A DNA stretch of 64,000 bases from assembly GCA_016795285.1 (NCBI GenBank), contig JAEUIC010000035.1:46220-110219 (forward strand), written 5' to 3'. The stretch comes from Planctomycetota bacterium. GTDB taxonomy: Bacteria > Planctomycetota > B15-G4 > SIAN01. The position numbers and the translations under genes are program-made. This document shows positions 16,028 through 23,647 of the stretch, one piece after another (the stretch's first letter is position 1; each line of letters starts with the position of its first letter). The notes under the pieces are model-generated. The model was not told the origin of the DNA, ran no database searches, and saw only the letters and a list, made by a program, of their open reading frames with translations.

Positions 16028-17947
16028 TCACTGGCCGAGCGTGCCGGTCTTGCCGGTCGTCCCGGTCTTGCCGGTCGTCCCGGTCGTGCCGGTCGTCCCG
16101 GTCGTGCCCGTCGTCCCGGTTCGACCGCCCGTGCCGGCGCGGCGCTGGACGACCGAGCCGGGATCGATCCGCTCGAGCGTGCCCTCGCGGACCCCCTTCT
16201 TCAGGTCGTTCACGCCCCAGTCGAAGCGCTGCTGCGTCGTCCAATCGCGCAGCTCGTCGAACCCCTTCAAGCCGGTGAGGCGGTTGACGCCCGCGTCGGG
16301 GACGCCGCCGCCGGCGCTGGTCGCATGCGAGCCGTTGAAGCGGACCGTCTCGAGGAACGCGAGGGTCTCCTCGTTCGGGAAGCCGGGCGGCGGGTCGTTC
16401 AGCGCCGACTGGTCGTAGGCCGAGGCGCCCGCCTTGAAGCCGTGCGTCACCGCGCCGCTGGTGTCGATCAACGTCGCCACCGGCCGCTTGTTGCACATCA
16501 CGCTGCCGAAGCGGCGCAGCGACGTCTTCACCGAGGCGCTGCCGCTGCGCGTCGGCGTCCCGGCGCCATCCAGCACGATCCCCTCCATGGCGATCGTGCC
16601 GGTCGTCGAGACGAAGTTGCCGTTGATCTCGAGGCTGGTCGGCGCGCTGCGGCCGTAGACGATGTCGCCCTTCGCGATCACGCCGAGCGCGTGGTTGCGC
16701 GCGAAGGCGGGGTTGGCCGCGTAGTCGCCGCTCGCCGGCGTGGTGCCGTTCAGGTAGGCGTAGTCGTTCTGCGCATCGATGTAGCGCAGGTGGCTGGTGA
16801 TCTTCGCGGTCGACTCGGTGACCACGGTCACCTTGCCGTTGAGGTCGCCCTGCAGCACGCGGATCGCGTCGGGGAAATAGAAGATGCCGGAAGCGGGGTA
16901 GCTCGTGGTCGAGACCAGCGCGCCGGCGACCGTCTGGTTCTGGTTCTCCCAGTAGGTCTCGGTGCCCATCACCGGCACCAGCTCGAGCACCTCGTAGGTC
17001 CCGTCGGGGATCTTGACCTTGGTCCAGACGTCCTCCCAATAGGTCTCGGTGAGCCAGTAGCCGGTCGTGCCGCCGCCGCCGCCGACGTCCGTGCCGCCGC
17101 CGGCGACCGTGCCGGTGGTGTCGATCCAGGTCTTCTTCGTCTTCTTGGTGCTGACCCACTGCCACTCGTAGCGGTAGTTGGTCTTGGTGACGAGCTTCAG
17201 CTCCGTGCCGATCTGCACGGAGCGGGTCTTCTGCACGGCGACGACCTGCACCGAGTCCTTCTCGTAGAGCTTCACCTGCAGCGTCGTCTTGGCGAGGCGC
17301 ACTTCGGCGACCAGGTTCTCGGGGGCGACGTAGGCCGCCTGCGCCTTCAGCCCCGCGAAGTCGATCTTGCCCAGCAGCCCCTTCTCGGCGGCGGCCGCAT
17401 CCGCGCCGCGCAGGAACGTGGTGTTCTCCGCCGTCGCGCCGCTCTTGTAGGCGAAGCCGCTGCCCGCCGACACGTAGCCGTCGTACGCGCCGTCGGCGAA
17501 ATAGAACTCGAGCGTCTTGTTGGTGAAGATCCGGCCCTTCGGCTTGCCCGACACGCCGAGGTTGTGCGACTCGACGTAGTAGTTGTAGGCGGTGTAGGAG
17601 AGGCCGTCGCGGATCAGGCAGCTCGCCGCGCCCACGGTCATGCCGAAGTCGTTGGTCGACGAGAGGCGGTACCAGCGCGACGGACCGGCCGGCTCGATGG
17701 CGACCGGCGTGCCCTCGATCAGCGGCGGATCGGCCGCCAGCGCGGCGACGATCACGTCGTTCTTCCCGTCGGTGTAGCTCGAGTTGAGGATGACGTTCTT
17801 CGCCAGCTCGATCTCGCCGATCGCGCGCCACGCGGCGCGCTCGGAAGCGGCCTCCTTCATGATCCGGTTCTGCTCGACCACGGCGCGGCCGAGGAAGGTG
17901 GTCATGGTCGCGCCGACACCGGCGACGACGACCAGGCAGATGGGCAT
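16028..17947 (-). CDS. Large PilX-type pilus-like protein with collagen-like tail
   Basis: About 639 residues. An N-terminal membrane helix (PICLVVVAGVGATMTTFLG) is followed by a long helix with Glu/Arg, as in PilX proteins, but without a Gly-Phe-type prepilin cleavage motif. The long body contains beta-rich segments with many Thr/Tyr/Trp residues and a Gly-rich linker (about residue 300). The last ~30 residues are consecutive Gly-X-Y triplets: one GRT, five GTT, then GKT, GTT, GKT, GTL, a collagen-like tail. The start lies five bases after the previous stop; a longer in-frame GTG/ATG leader overlapping that gene is possible. It is probably a surface or tip component. Confidence 0.6.
   Translation of the reverse strand: MPICLVVVAGVGATMTTFLGRAVVEQNRIMKEAASERAAWRAIGEIELAKNVILNSSYTDGKNDVIVAALAADPPLIEGTPVAIEPAGPSRWYRLSSTNDFGMTVGAASCLIRDGLSYTAYNYYVESHNLGVSGKPKGRIFTNKTLEFYFADGAYDGYVSAGSGFAYKSGATAENTTFLRGADAAAAEKGLLGKIDFAGLKAQAAYVAPENLVAEVRLAKTTLQVKLYEKDSVQVVAVQKTRSVQIGTELKLVTKTNYRYEWQWVSTKKTKKTWIDTTGTVAGGGTDVGGGGGTTGYWLTETYWEDVWTKVKIPDGTYEVLELVPVMGTETYWENQNQTVAGALVSTTSYPASGIFYFPDAIRVLQGDLNGKVTVVTESTAKITSHLRYIDAQNDYAYLNGTTPASGDYAANPAFARNHALGVIAKGDIVYGRSAPTSLEINGNFVSTTGTIAMEGIVLDGAGTPTRSGSASVKTSLRRFGSVMCNKRPVATLIDTSGAVTHGFKAGASAYDQSALNDPPPGFPNEETLAFLETVRFNGSHATSAGGGVPDAGVNRLTGLKGFDELRDWTTQQRFDWGVNDLKKGVREGTLERIDPGSVVQRRAGTGGRTGTTGTTGTTGTTGTTGKTGTTGKTGTLGQ
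16041..16135 (-). repeat. Tandem 9-bp repeats encoding Gly-X-Y tail
   Basis: Imperfect tandem 9-base units (plus-strand form close to CCGGTCGTC) encode the collagen-like Gly-Thr-Thr / Gly-Lys-Thr triplets at the end of the large pilus-like protein. Such repeats can change in copy number by slippage. Confidence 0.8.
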
Positions 17948-17952
17948 CGCGG

Positions 17953-18480
17953 TCACGTCGAGCTCCACGGAGCGCAGCGGACCGACTCGAGGATGAGGAT
18001 CCCGTCCCACAGCACGTTGAGGCGCAGCAGGTCGGCTCGCCCCTCGCGCTCGTCGGACTCGTCACCGTCGCCGTTCAGGTCGGCGTCGATGCGCACCTCG
18101 AACTGCCCGCCCCACGGGAAGTCGTCGATCTCGAACTGGTAGCCGGTCGAGCCGGCGGCGGTCCTGAGCGAGCTGACCGTCGCCGTGCCGAGGTCGGCGT
18201 CGGCGTCGAACAGCTCGGTCAGCTGCGAGTTGGACGCGGACGCGTCGCCCGCCGAGCCGTAGCTGATGCGGAAGAGGCGATCGAGCAGCTCGCCCGCGAC
18301 GACGGTGAGCTGCGCGCGCCGCTCCATCTCGCGCTTGCTGGCGTGGCCGGCACGCAAGCCGACGCCGATGGTGGTCAGCACCGTCATCATCATCGAGGAG
18401 ACCAGCATCACCTCGAGCAGCGAGAAGCCGCCCTGGCGACGGCGCCGCGCGCCGCGCAGTGGAACGATGCGCGCGCTCAT
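17953..18480 (-). CDS. Minor prepilin, PilV/GspI-like
   Basis: 175 residues. Type III signal: basic leader RGARRRRQGG, then FSLLEVMLVSSMMMTV, with cleavage after Gly18 and Glu at mature position 5. A pseudopilin-like helix and a small beta domain follow, including an acidic loop DADLNGDGDESDE that could bind calcium. The ATG overlaps the stop of the upstream small gene as ATGA. It belongs to the same operon as the PilW- and PilX-like genes. Confidence 0.75.
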   Translation of the reverse strand: MSARIVPLRGARRRRQGGFSLLEVMLVSSMMMTVLTTIGVGLRAGHASKREMERRAQLTVVAGELLDRLFRISYGSAGDASASNSQLTELFDADADLGTATVSSLRTAAGSTGYQFEIDDFPWGGQFEVRIDADLNGDGDESDEREGRADLLRLNVLWDGILILESVRCAPWSST

Positions 18481-18809
18481 CGCAGCACCGCCACGTCGAG
18501 ACCGGCCAGCGCGGCGGCGAGCGGGTCACGCTCGACCGCGCGACCGCTGTCGGCGACCGGCTCGTCCTCCTCGATCTCCCACGAGGCGGCCGAGAGGCGC
18601 CAGTTGGAGTCGAGCCGGAAGGTGGCCGGCTTGGCGTCGCTGCCGTTCGCGGCCAGCGTCGCGCCGGGTCGACGCGGGGTCGCGCCGGCGGCGGCCTCCG
18701 CCTCCTCGGCGGAGCGGGTGAGGACCATCCCGACGACGGTGAGCGCGGCGGCGGCGAGCAGGCACGGCAGCGCACGTCGATCGGAGAAAAGGCGGCGGCA
18801 GTCGATCAC
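18477..18809 (-). CDS. Small single-pass membrane protein, first gene of pilus-like operon
   Basis: 110 residues with one N-terminal membrane helix (about residues 13-31, ALPCLLAAAALTVVGMVL) and a short soluble domain that is hydrophilic and unrecognised. GTG is the start because GGGAGG lies six bases upstream, one of the best ribosome-binding sites here. Its stop overlaps the ATG of the PilV-like gene. It could be a non-canonical pilin-like subunit or an assembly factor; the function is unknown. Confidence 0.6.
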   Translation of the reverse strand: MIDCRRLFSDRRALPCLLAAAALTVVGMVLTRSAEEAEAAAGATPRRPGATLAANGSDAKPATFRLDSNWRLSAASWEIEEDEPVADSGRAVERDPLAAALAGLDVAVLR

Positions 18810-18881
18810 GGCGAACCTCCCGAAGTCCGTCGGGTGGATCGACCGTGGCGGGCACGCGAGTCGAGGCGGGGGGACCGGTCG

Positions 18882-18904
18882 CGATCGGAAGACGATTCCG
18901 ATCG
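18882..18904. promoter_or_regulatory. Perfect 9-bp palindrome upstream of pilus-like operon
   Basis: Arms CGATCGGAA and TTCCGATCG are separated by five bases (GACGA). It lies 73 bases upstream of the first pilus-operon start and 32 bases after the ligase stop. The lack of a T-tract makes an operator more likely than a terminator. The half-site resembles the repeats before the alginate-type porin. Confidence 0.45.
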
Positions 18905-18935
18905 TGGCGCCCCGAACCGGACTGCAGCGGCTCGG

Positions 18936-20300
18936 TCAGCGCAGCTGCGGCAGGGCGGGCGCCGGGGGTGGCAACGCCAGCGGCGACGGGCGAGCGCCGA
19001 AGGCGGGCGGCGCCACCTCGGGCAGCGGCTCCATCTGGGCGAACTCGGCGCGCGCGATGAACCGCAGCGCCGTGCTGAGCGTCACGATGTGGTACATGAG
19101 GTCGAAGTGGGCGCGGTTCAGGAAGTTGGCGCCGAACATGAACGCCAGCAGGCTGATCTCGAGCATGTTGCAGTAGTTCACCAGCCACTGCGCCTGCGGG
19201 CCGCGGCGCTGCGCCTCCTTGCGCGTCTTGCGCAGCGTCCAGAGCGTCGAGATCAGCATCCCGAGGAAGCAGATCAGCGCGAAGGTGCCGAGCTCGGCCC
19301 ACACCTGGATGTAGGTGTTGTGGGCGACGCGCACCGTCTTCACGCCGCTCCGCAGGCGCACCTGGATCGGGTCGTAGCGACGGAAGTTGGAGACGAACCC
19401 CTCGAAGCCGACTCCGAAGAAGGGGTTGGCGGCGACCATCTTCATCCCGACGCCCCAGGCATAGAGGCGGCCGGCGGCCGACCCCTCCTCCTCGGGATTC
19501 TGCAAGGTCGCGAGCCGCTCCTTGGCGTCCTCGGGCAGCACGAGCGGCGCCAGCAACGCCGCGAACGCCGCGATGAACCACGGCAACAGGCTCTTCTTCA
19601 GCTTGTTGAAGATGAGCAGCGACACGACGCACATGGTGAGGAAGCCGCCGCGCGACAGCGTGCAGACGATCGCCACGCAGGTGAGCGCGTAAGCCACGGT
19701 GCAGAGCCGTTTCAGCCAGCGCCGTTGCGCGCTCCTCCCCAGGAAGAAGAGGAACGGCAGGTTCATCGCGAGGCCGAGGCAGAGGTCGTTGTTGTCCAGC
19801 ATCATCCCGCCCGGCCCCTGCAGGATGCGCCCGCCGCGCAGGATGCCGTGCAGCCCGTACTTGATGCCGAAGACGCCGAGCGAGAGGCCGATGGTCCAGG
19901 CGATCTTCTGGAAGCGATCGCGCGTGTCGACCATGCCGACGGTGAAGAAGGTGACCAGGAAGACCTTGAAGAGGTCGAACCACTTGGCGGTCTGGTTGTC
20001 GTTCGGGTCGCGGCGCGCCAGCACCAGCGAGATCGAGAGGCAGACGAAGAGGCCGGCCATCCAGCGGGTCGGGGTGGCCAGCCGCGTGAACTTGCGCCGC
20101 TCGTAGAGGAACCAGCCCGAGTACATGAGCAGGGCGCAGTAGAGCGAGTAGCGGATCGGCTTGGCGAAGCCCCAGCAGAAGTCCTGCGGCCGCATGTAGG
20201 CGAGCCACGTGAACAGCAGCAGGCCGAAGAAGGGCCGGGTGAACGCCCGCGGGAGCATGGCGAACACGGCGATGAAGACGATGACGTCGCGATAGCTCAA
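18936..20300 (-). CDS. O-glycosylation ligase, exosortase A-associated type (Wzy_C superfamily)
   Basis: About 454 residues and 10-12 membrane helices. The N-terminus (RPFFGLLLFTWLAYMRPQDF then CWGFA) and the central ILQGPGGMMLDNNDLCLGLA segment resemble the O-glycosylation ligase family that accompanies exosortase A, a branch of the O-antigen ligase/polymerase superfamily. NPFFGVGFEGF and AHNTYIQVWAELG fit the Wzy_C motif, with the conserved histidine. The C-terminal ~35 residues are Pro/Ala-rich. The start is a TTG with no clear Shine-Dalgarno, chosen because the first helix would otherwise be cut; ATG at 20258 is the alternative. No exosortase gene is in this window. Confidence 0.7.
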   Translation of the reverse strand: MSYRDVIVFIAVFAMLPRAFTRPFFGLLLFTWLAYMRPQDFCWGFAKPIRYSLYCALLMYSGWFLYERRKFTRLATPTRWMAGLFVCLSISLVLARRDPNDNQTAKWFDLFKVFLVTFFTVGMVDTRDRFQKIAWTIGLSLGVFGIKYGLHGILRGGRILQGPGGMMLDNNDLCLGLAMNLPFLFFLGRSAQRRWLKRLCTVAYALTCVAIVCTLSRGGFLTMCVVSLLIFNKLKKSLLPWFIAAFAALLAPLVLPEDAKERLATLQNPEEEGSAAGRLYAWGVGMKMVAANPFFGVGFEGFVSNFRRYDPIQVRLRSGVKTVRVAHNTYIQVWAELGTFALICFLGMLISTLWTLRKTRKEAQRRGPQAQWLVNYCNMLEISLLAFMFGANFLNRAHFDLMYHIVTLSTALRFIARAEFAQMEPLPEVAPPAFGARPSPLALPPPAPALPQLR

Positions 20301-20438
20301 GGCGGCGGCGGCCCCGGTTCCGTCGGAGGCGGGACATCATGCGCGGCGGCGCGGCGCCACCAAGCGGCGGCCCGCGGCCGCCGGCTCCGCTCATCGGCGA
20401 GCGGGAGGTCCGGGCTCATGCCACCCGCCCGCGCCGCC

Positions 20439-20444
20439 TATGAT
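20439..20444 (+). promoter_or_regulatory. TATGAT -10-like element, leaderless arrangement
   Basis: TATGAT is followed by CCCGCCCC and then the ATG of the KaiC-like gene, a gap of eight bases. A transcript starting at the normal distance would begin at or next to the A of the ATG. No Shine-Dalgarno is present. Confidence 0.5.
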
Positions 20445-20452
20445 CCCGCCCC

Positions 20453-22024
20453 ATGGCATCCGACCCGCCGCCCTACCAGCGCCTCGCGACCTGCATCGAC
20501 GGCCTCGACCTGCTCCTCGGCGGCGGCCTGCGCTGCCCGAACCCCGGCTCGGTCTTCCTGGTCATCCTCGGCGGCCCCGGCACCGGCAAGACCCACCTCG
20601 CCCTCGAGCTCGCCGTGCGCACGCTCGGCCAGGCGAAGGAGCGCGGGGCGTGCCACACCTACTACAGCTTCGACCAGAGCCCGGCCGAGCTGCACGCCAA
20701 GCTGCGCGCCGACTTCGACTTCTACGGCATGCAGCCGTCGTGGCGACGCATCGTCGGCACCCTCGAGAGCCCCGAGCACGCCGCGCAGGTCCACGAGTTC
20801 ACGCTCCCCCAGCCGGCTGCCGAGGGCTTCCTCGCGCTCGCCTCGCTGCGCGACGCGCCGGGCGAGCTGGTGCGCGGCGGCAGCCGCCTCTTCGAGCGGC
20901 TCGACCGCGACCTCGCCGCGATGGCGAGCGCCGCGACTCCGACCGGCACGCCGCTCGTCCCGCGCCTCGTCGCTATCGACAACATCTCGCTCAACGCCTT
21001 CGACGACGGCCCGCAGGCGCGCAACGCGCTGCAGTCGATCCGCCAGCAGCTCGCCGCGCGCCACCTGCACGGGATCTTCGTGGTGGAGACGCCGGGCGGC
21101 ACCTCCGATCGCGCGATCTTCACGGCCGCCGAGTACGCCGCCGACGTGATCATCGAGCTCGGCTACCACCAGGTCGGCGACCAGTTCAAGGAGCGCTCGA
21201 TCGAGATCGCCAAGGCGCGCCACCAGTTCTACTACCGAGGCGCGCACCACTTCTCGATCGTCGGCCGCAACGAAGGCGAGCTGTTCGGAGCGCGCGGCGA
21301 GCGGCCGACCGGCATCCACGTCTACCCCTCGGTGCCGACGCTCCTCTCCCACCTCGACTACGAGCAGTCGAAGCGCGAGAAGCCGAAGACGCCGGCGACG
21401 ATCCCGTTCGGCATCGCCGACCTGAACGTGCCGCACGGCTCGGTGAGCGGGCTGGTCGGGCCGCCGTCGCGCGCCACCACCGCCCACTGGCTCGCGCTGC
21501 GCTTCCTGCTCGCCGGCAAGAAGAACGGCCTGCTGATCTCGCTGCGCGAGACGCGCGAGGAGCTGCAGGCGGTCGCGCGCGCGTGGTTCGGCGACGAGGC
21601 GAGCCGGCTCGACTGCATCTCCTTCGCGCCGGAGTACCTCTCGACCGGCAAGTTCATGAAGGACCTGTACGACGAGATCTGCGAGCTCGAGCGGCGCGGC
21701 CGCGTCGTGGAGCGCGCCGCGCTGTGGGGGCTCGGGCAGCTCAAGATGGCGTTCCCGCTGCTGAACGAGTCGCGGATGTTCCTGCCGTGGCTCTCGGCGT
21801 TCCTGAAGAAGAAGGGGATCGCGTCGCTGCTGGTCGAGGCGACCCATCAGGTGCAGGAGGACGGCACCGTGAGCGGCGACTCGACCGTGCCGCTCACCGT
21901 CGACCACCTGCTGGCGCTCGTCGAGACGCCGGAGCGGCAGAGCGAGCTGCGGCTGGTGCGCTCCCTCTCGGCGCGCTCCGAGAAGCACGGCCGCACCATC
22001 CCGCTGCCGCCCGACTCGCGCTGA
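20453..22024 (+). CDS. KaiC/RadA-like ATPase with two RecA-fold halves
   Basis: 523 residues. The first half has a P-loop GGPGTGKT (40-47), a FDQSPAEL stretch in the place of the catalytic-acid motif, and a Walker B-like LVAIDN (about 172-177), as in KaiC-family ATPases. The second half repeats the layout but its P-loop position reads GPPSRATT (336-343), so nucleotide binding there is unlikely. KaiC relatives act in signalling, clock or recombination settings. The role here is unknown and no KaiA/KaiB is present. The neighbours are glycan-assembly genes. Start fixed by ATG just after a -10-like element. Confidence 0.7.
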   Translation: MASDPPPYQRLATCIDGLDLLLGGGLRCPNPGSVFLVILGGPGTGKTHLALELAVRTLGQAKERGACHTYYSFDQSPAELHAKLRADFDFYGMQPSWRRIVGTLESPEHAAQVHEFTLPQPAAEGFLALASLRDAPGELVRGGSRLFERLDRDLAAMASAATPTGTPLVPRLVAIDNISLNAFDDGPQARNALQSIRQQLAARHLHGIFVVETPGGTSDRAIFTAAEYAADVIIELGYHQVGDQFKERSIEIAKARHQFYYRGAHHFSIVGRNEGELFGARGERPTGIHVYPSVPTLLSHLDYEQSKREKPKTPATIPFGIADLNVPHGSVSGLVGPPSRATTAHWLALRFLLAGKKNGLLISLRETREELQAVARAWFGDEASRLDCISFAPEYLSTGKFMKDLYDEICELERRGRVVERAALWGLGQLKMAFPLLNESRMFLPWLSAFLKKKGIASLLVEATHQVQEDGTVSGDSTVPLTVDHLLALVETPERQSELRLVRSLSARSEKHGRTIPLPPDSR

Positions 22025-22072
22025 CGCCGCCGCCCCGCTGCGTGCGCGGCGTCGACCGCCGCGCGCGCGACG

Positions 22073-23578
22073 TCAACCGCCGCGCGGCTGCCAGCGCGGG
22101 TGCCACTTCATCGCGCGCTCCGGCTCGACCACGAAGACGCGCAGCCGGTTCTGGTGGTAGTCGAGGCGCGGCCGCCAGAGTTCCTGCGCGAGTCGCCCCT
22201 GCTCCCACGCCCAGCGATGGAACGAGCGCGTCTCGGCGGTCTTCTCCTCGAAGTCGGCCGGGATCACGATCCAGAGGCGCGGGCAGCCGCCCCACATCGA
22301 CTCGTACTTGCGCCACTCCGCATCGCCCGACGGCGGCGGCGCCTCGAGCAGTTGCTCGTCGGCGAGGCTGTCGGGCAGGTAGCGGCGCGCGAGCCCGTGC
22401 GTCTCGACGATCACGCCGTCGCCCGGCCGCAGCCGCTCGGTGACGAAGCGCAGCGCGCCGGCGAGATCGTGGCGATTGCCGTCGATCAGCTCCGACACGA
22501 TGCCGGGCGCCCACGCCGCCAGCGCCAGCGCCGGCACCGCGACCGCCGCGCCGCGCACCGTCCGCTCCAGCCGATCGGAGAGCTCGCCGATGAACGCCGC
22601 GGCCGGCAGCAGCGCGAGCGGCACCACCGCGATCAGGTAGCGCTGCTCGACCGACTTGTGCAGGGCGGCGAGCGCCAGCATCAGCGCGGTCGGGACGCCG
22701 GCGCCGAGCACCACGTGCAGCGCCAGCTCGCGATCGCGCCGCCACAGGGTCGGCAGCCCCAGCACGCCGAGCGCGCCGATCACCGGCCCGACGTTCCAGC
22801 CGATGCCGAGCAATAGCCCCCCGAACGACTCGACCGCCGCATCCTGCGCGCGCAGCTTGTAGCCGATCGTGTCGCTCACCGTCGACGGCCAGAGCAGCGC
22901 CGGCACCGCCATCAGCAGCGGCAGCGCGACCAGCGGCACGACGGCGCGCGACAGCGGCCGAACGCGCAGCAGCGCCGCCCCACCCACGGCCGCCAGCTCG
23001 CCGAGCAGCAGGAGCCCCGCGGTCGGATGGGTGCCGATCGCCAGCGCGATCCACGTCACGCCCGCCAGCGCGCGCCGGAAGCTCCCCTCGCGTTGCGCGC
23101 GCATCAGCTCGAAGGTGGCCGGGATGCAGAAGGCGAGCACCAGCGAGTAGAAGCGCGCCAGCTGCGAGAAGTAGAGGAACCACGGCGAGAAGGCGACCAG
23201 CGCGGCCAGCACGTGCCGCTCGCGCCGGCCGAGGAAGCCGCGCGAGCTGCGGAAGGCGGCCGCCGCCGCGATGCTCCCGGCCAGCGCCGGCAGCAGCCGC
23301 AGCACGAACTGCAGCGCCTGCGGATCGGGCGCCGGTCCGGCGAGGCCGGCGAGCTCGAGCACCAGCCGCTCGAGCGCGAAGAAGACCGGGAACGCGAGGT
23401 CGGCCGCCACCATCCGCGGCCCGAACAGGTCGAGCGAGTTGTCGAGGCTGTAGACCTCGTCGCCCCACAGGCTGAAGCGTCCGAGCGCGAGGAAGCGCAG
23501 CGCCGCCGCCAGCGCGAACCAACCGAGCGCGGCGAGGCCGTCGCTGCGCTCCGCTCCGGCTCCGCTCCGCTCGCTCAT
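22073..23578 (-). CDS. ArnT/PMT-type membrane glycosyltransferase (GT39/GT83-like)
   Basis: About 501 residues with 10-12 membrane helices. The first periplasmic loop has FSLWGDEVYSLDNS, matching the Asp-Glu catalytic motif of GT-C enzymes that use polyprenyl-phosphate sugars. The C-terminal soluble part contains GDGVIVETHGLARRYLPD. An in-frame ATG at 23611 would add 11 residues; neither start has an ideal Shine-Dalgarno. It is divergent from the SGNH hydrolase. The likely role is transfer of a sugar to a lipid, protein or glycan on the outer face of the inner membrane. Confidence 0.7.
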   Translation of the reverse strand: MSERSGAGAERSDGLAALGWFALAAALRFLALGRFSLWGDEVYSLDNSLDLFGPRMVAADLAFPVFFALERLVLELAGLAGPAPDPQALQFVLRLLPALAGSIAAAAAFRSSRGFLGRRERHVLAALVAFSPWFLYFSQLARFYSLVLAFCIPATFELMRAQREGSFRRALAGVTWIALAIGTHPTAGLLLLGELAAVGGAALLRVRPLSRAVVPLVALPLLMAVPALLWPSTVSDTIGYKLRAQDAAVESFGGLLLGIGWNVGPVIGALGVLGLPTLWRRDRELALHVVLGAGVPTALMLALAALHKSVEQRYLIAVVPLALLPAAAFIGELSDRLERTVRGAAVAVPALALAAWAPGIVSELIDGNRHDLAGALRFVTERLRPGDGVIVETHGLARRYLPDSLADEQLLEAPPPSGDAEWRKYESMWGGCPRLWIVIPADFEEKTAETRSFHRWAWEQGRLAQELWRPRLDYHQNRLRVFVVEPERAMKWHPRWQPRGG

Positions 23579-23631
23579 CGCCGCGCGTCCATCCGCCGCC
23601 TCGCCGCCCATCGCTCCCGCGATCGAGGTGG

Positions 23632-23638
23632 TAGCGTA
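23632..23638. promoter_or_regulatory. Overlapping divergent -10-like elements
   Basis: TAGCGTA reads TAGCGT on the plus strand (10 bases before the SGNH hydrolase ATG) and TACGCT on the minus strand (toward the glycosyltransferase). One near-palindromic core could therefore serve both divergent genes. Confidence 0.4.
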
Positions 23639-23647
23639 GCGCGCCTC

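Noticed and set aside
16041..16418. Plus-strand frame with VPV repeats opposite the collagen-like tail
   Set aside because: It is the antisense reading of the 9-bp repeats that encode Gly-X-Y; it has no start signal and no support downstream.
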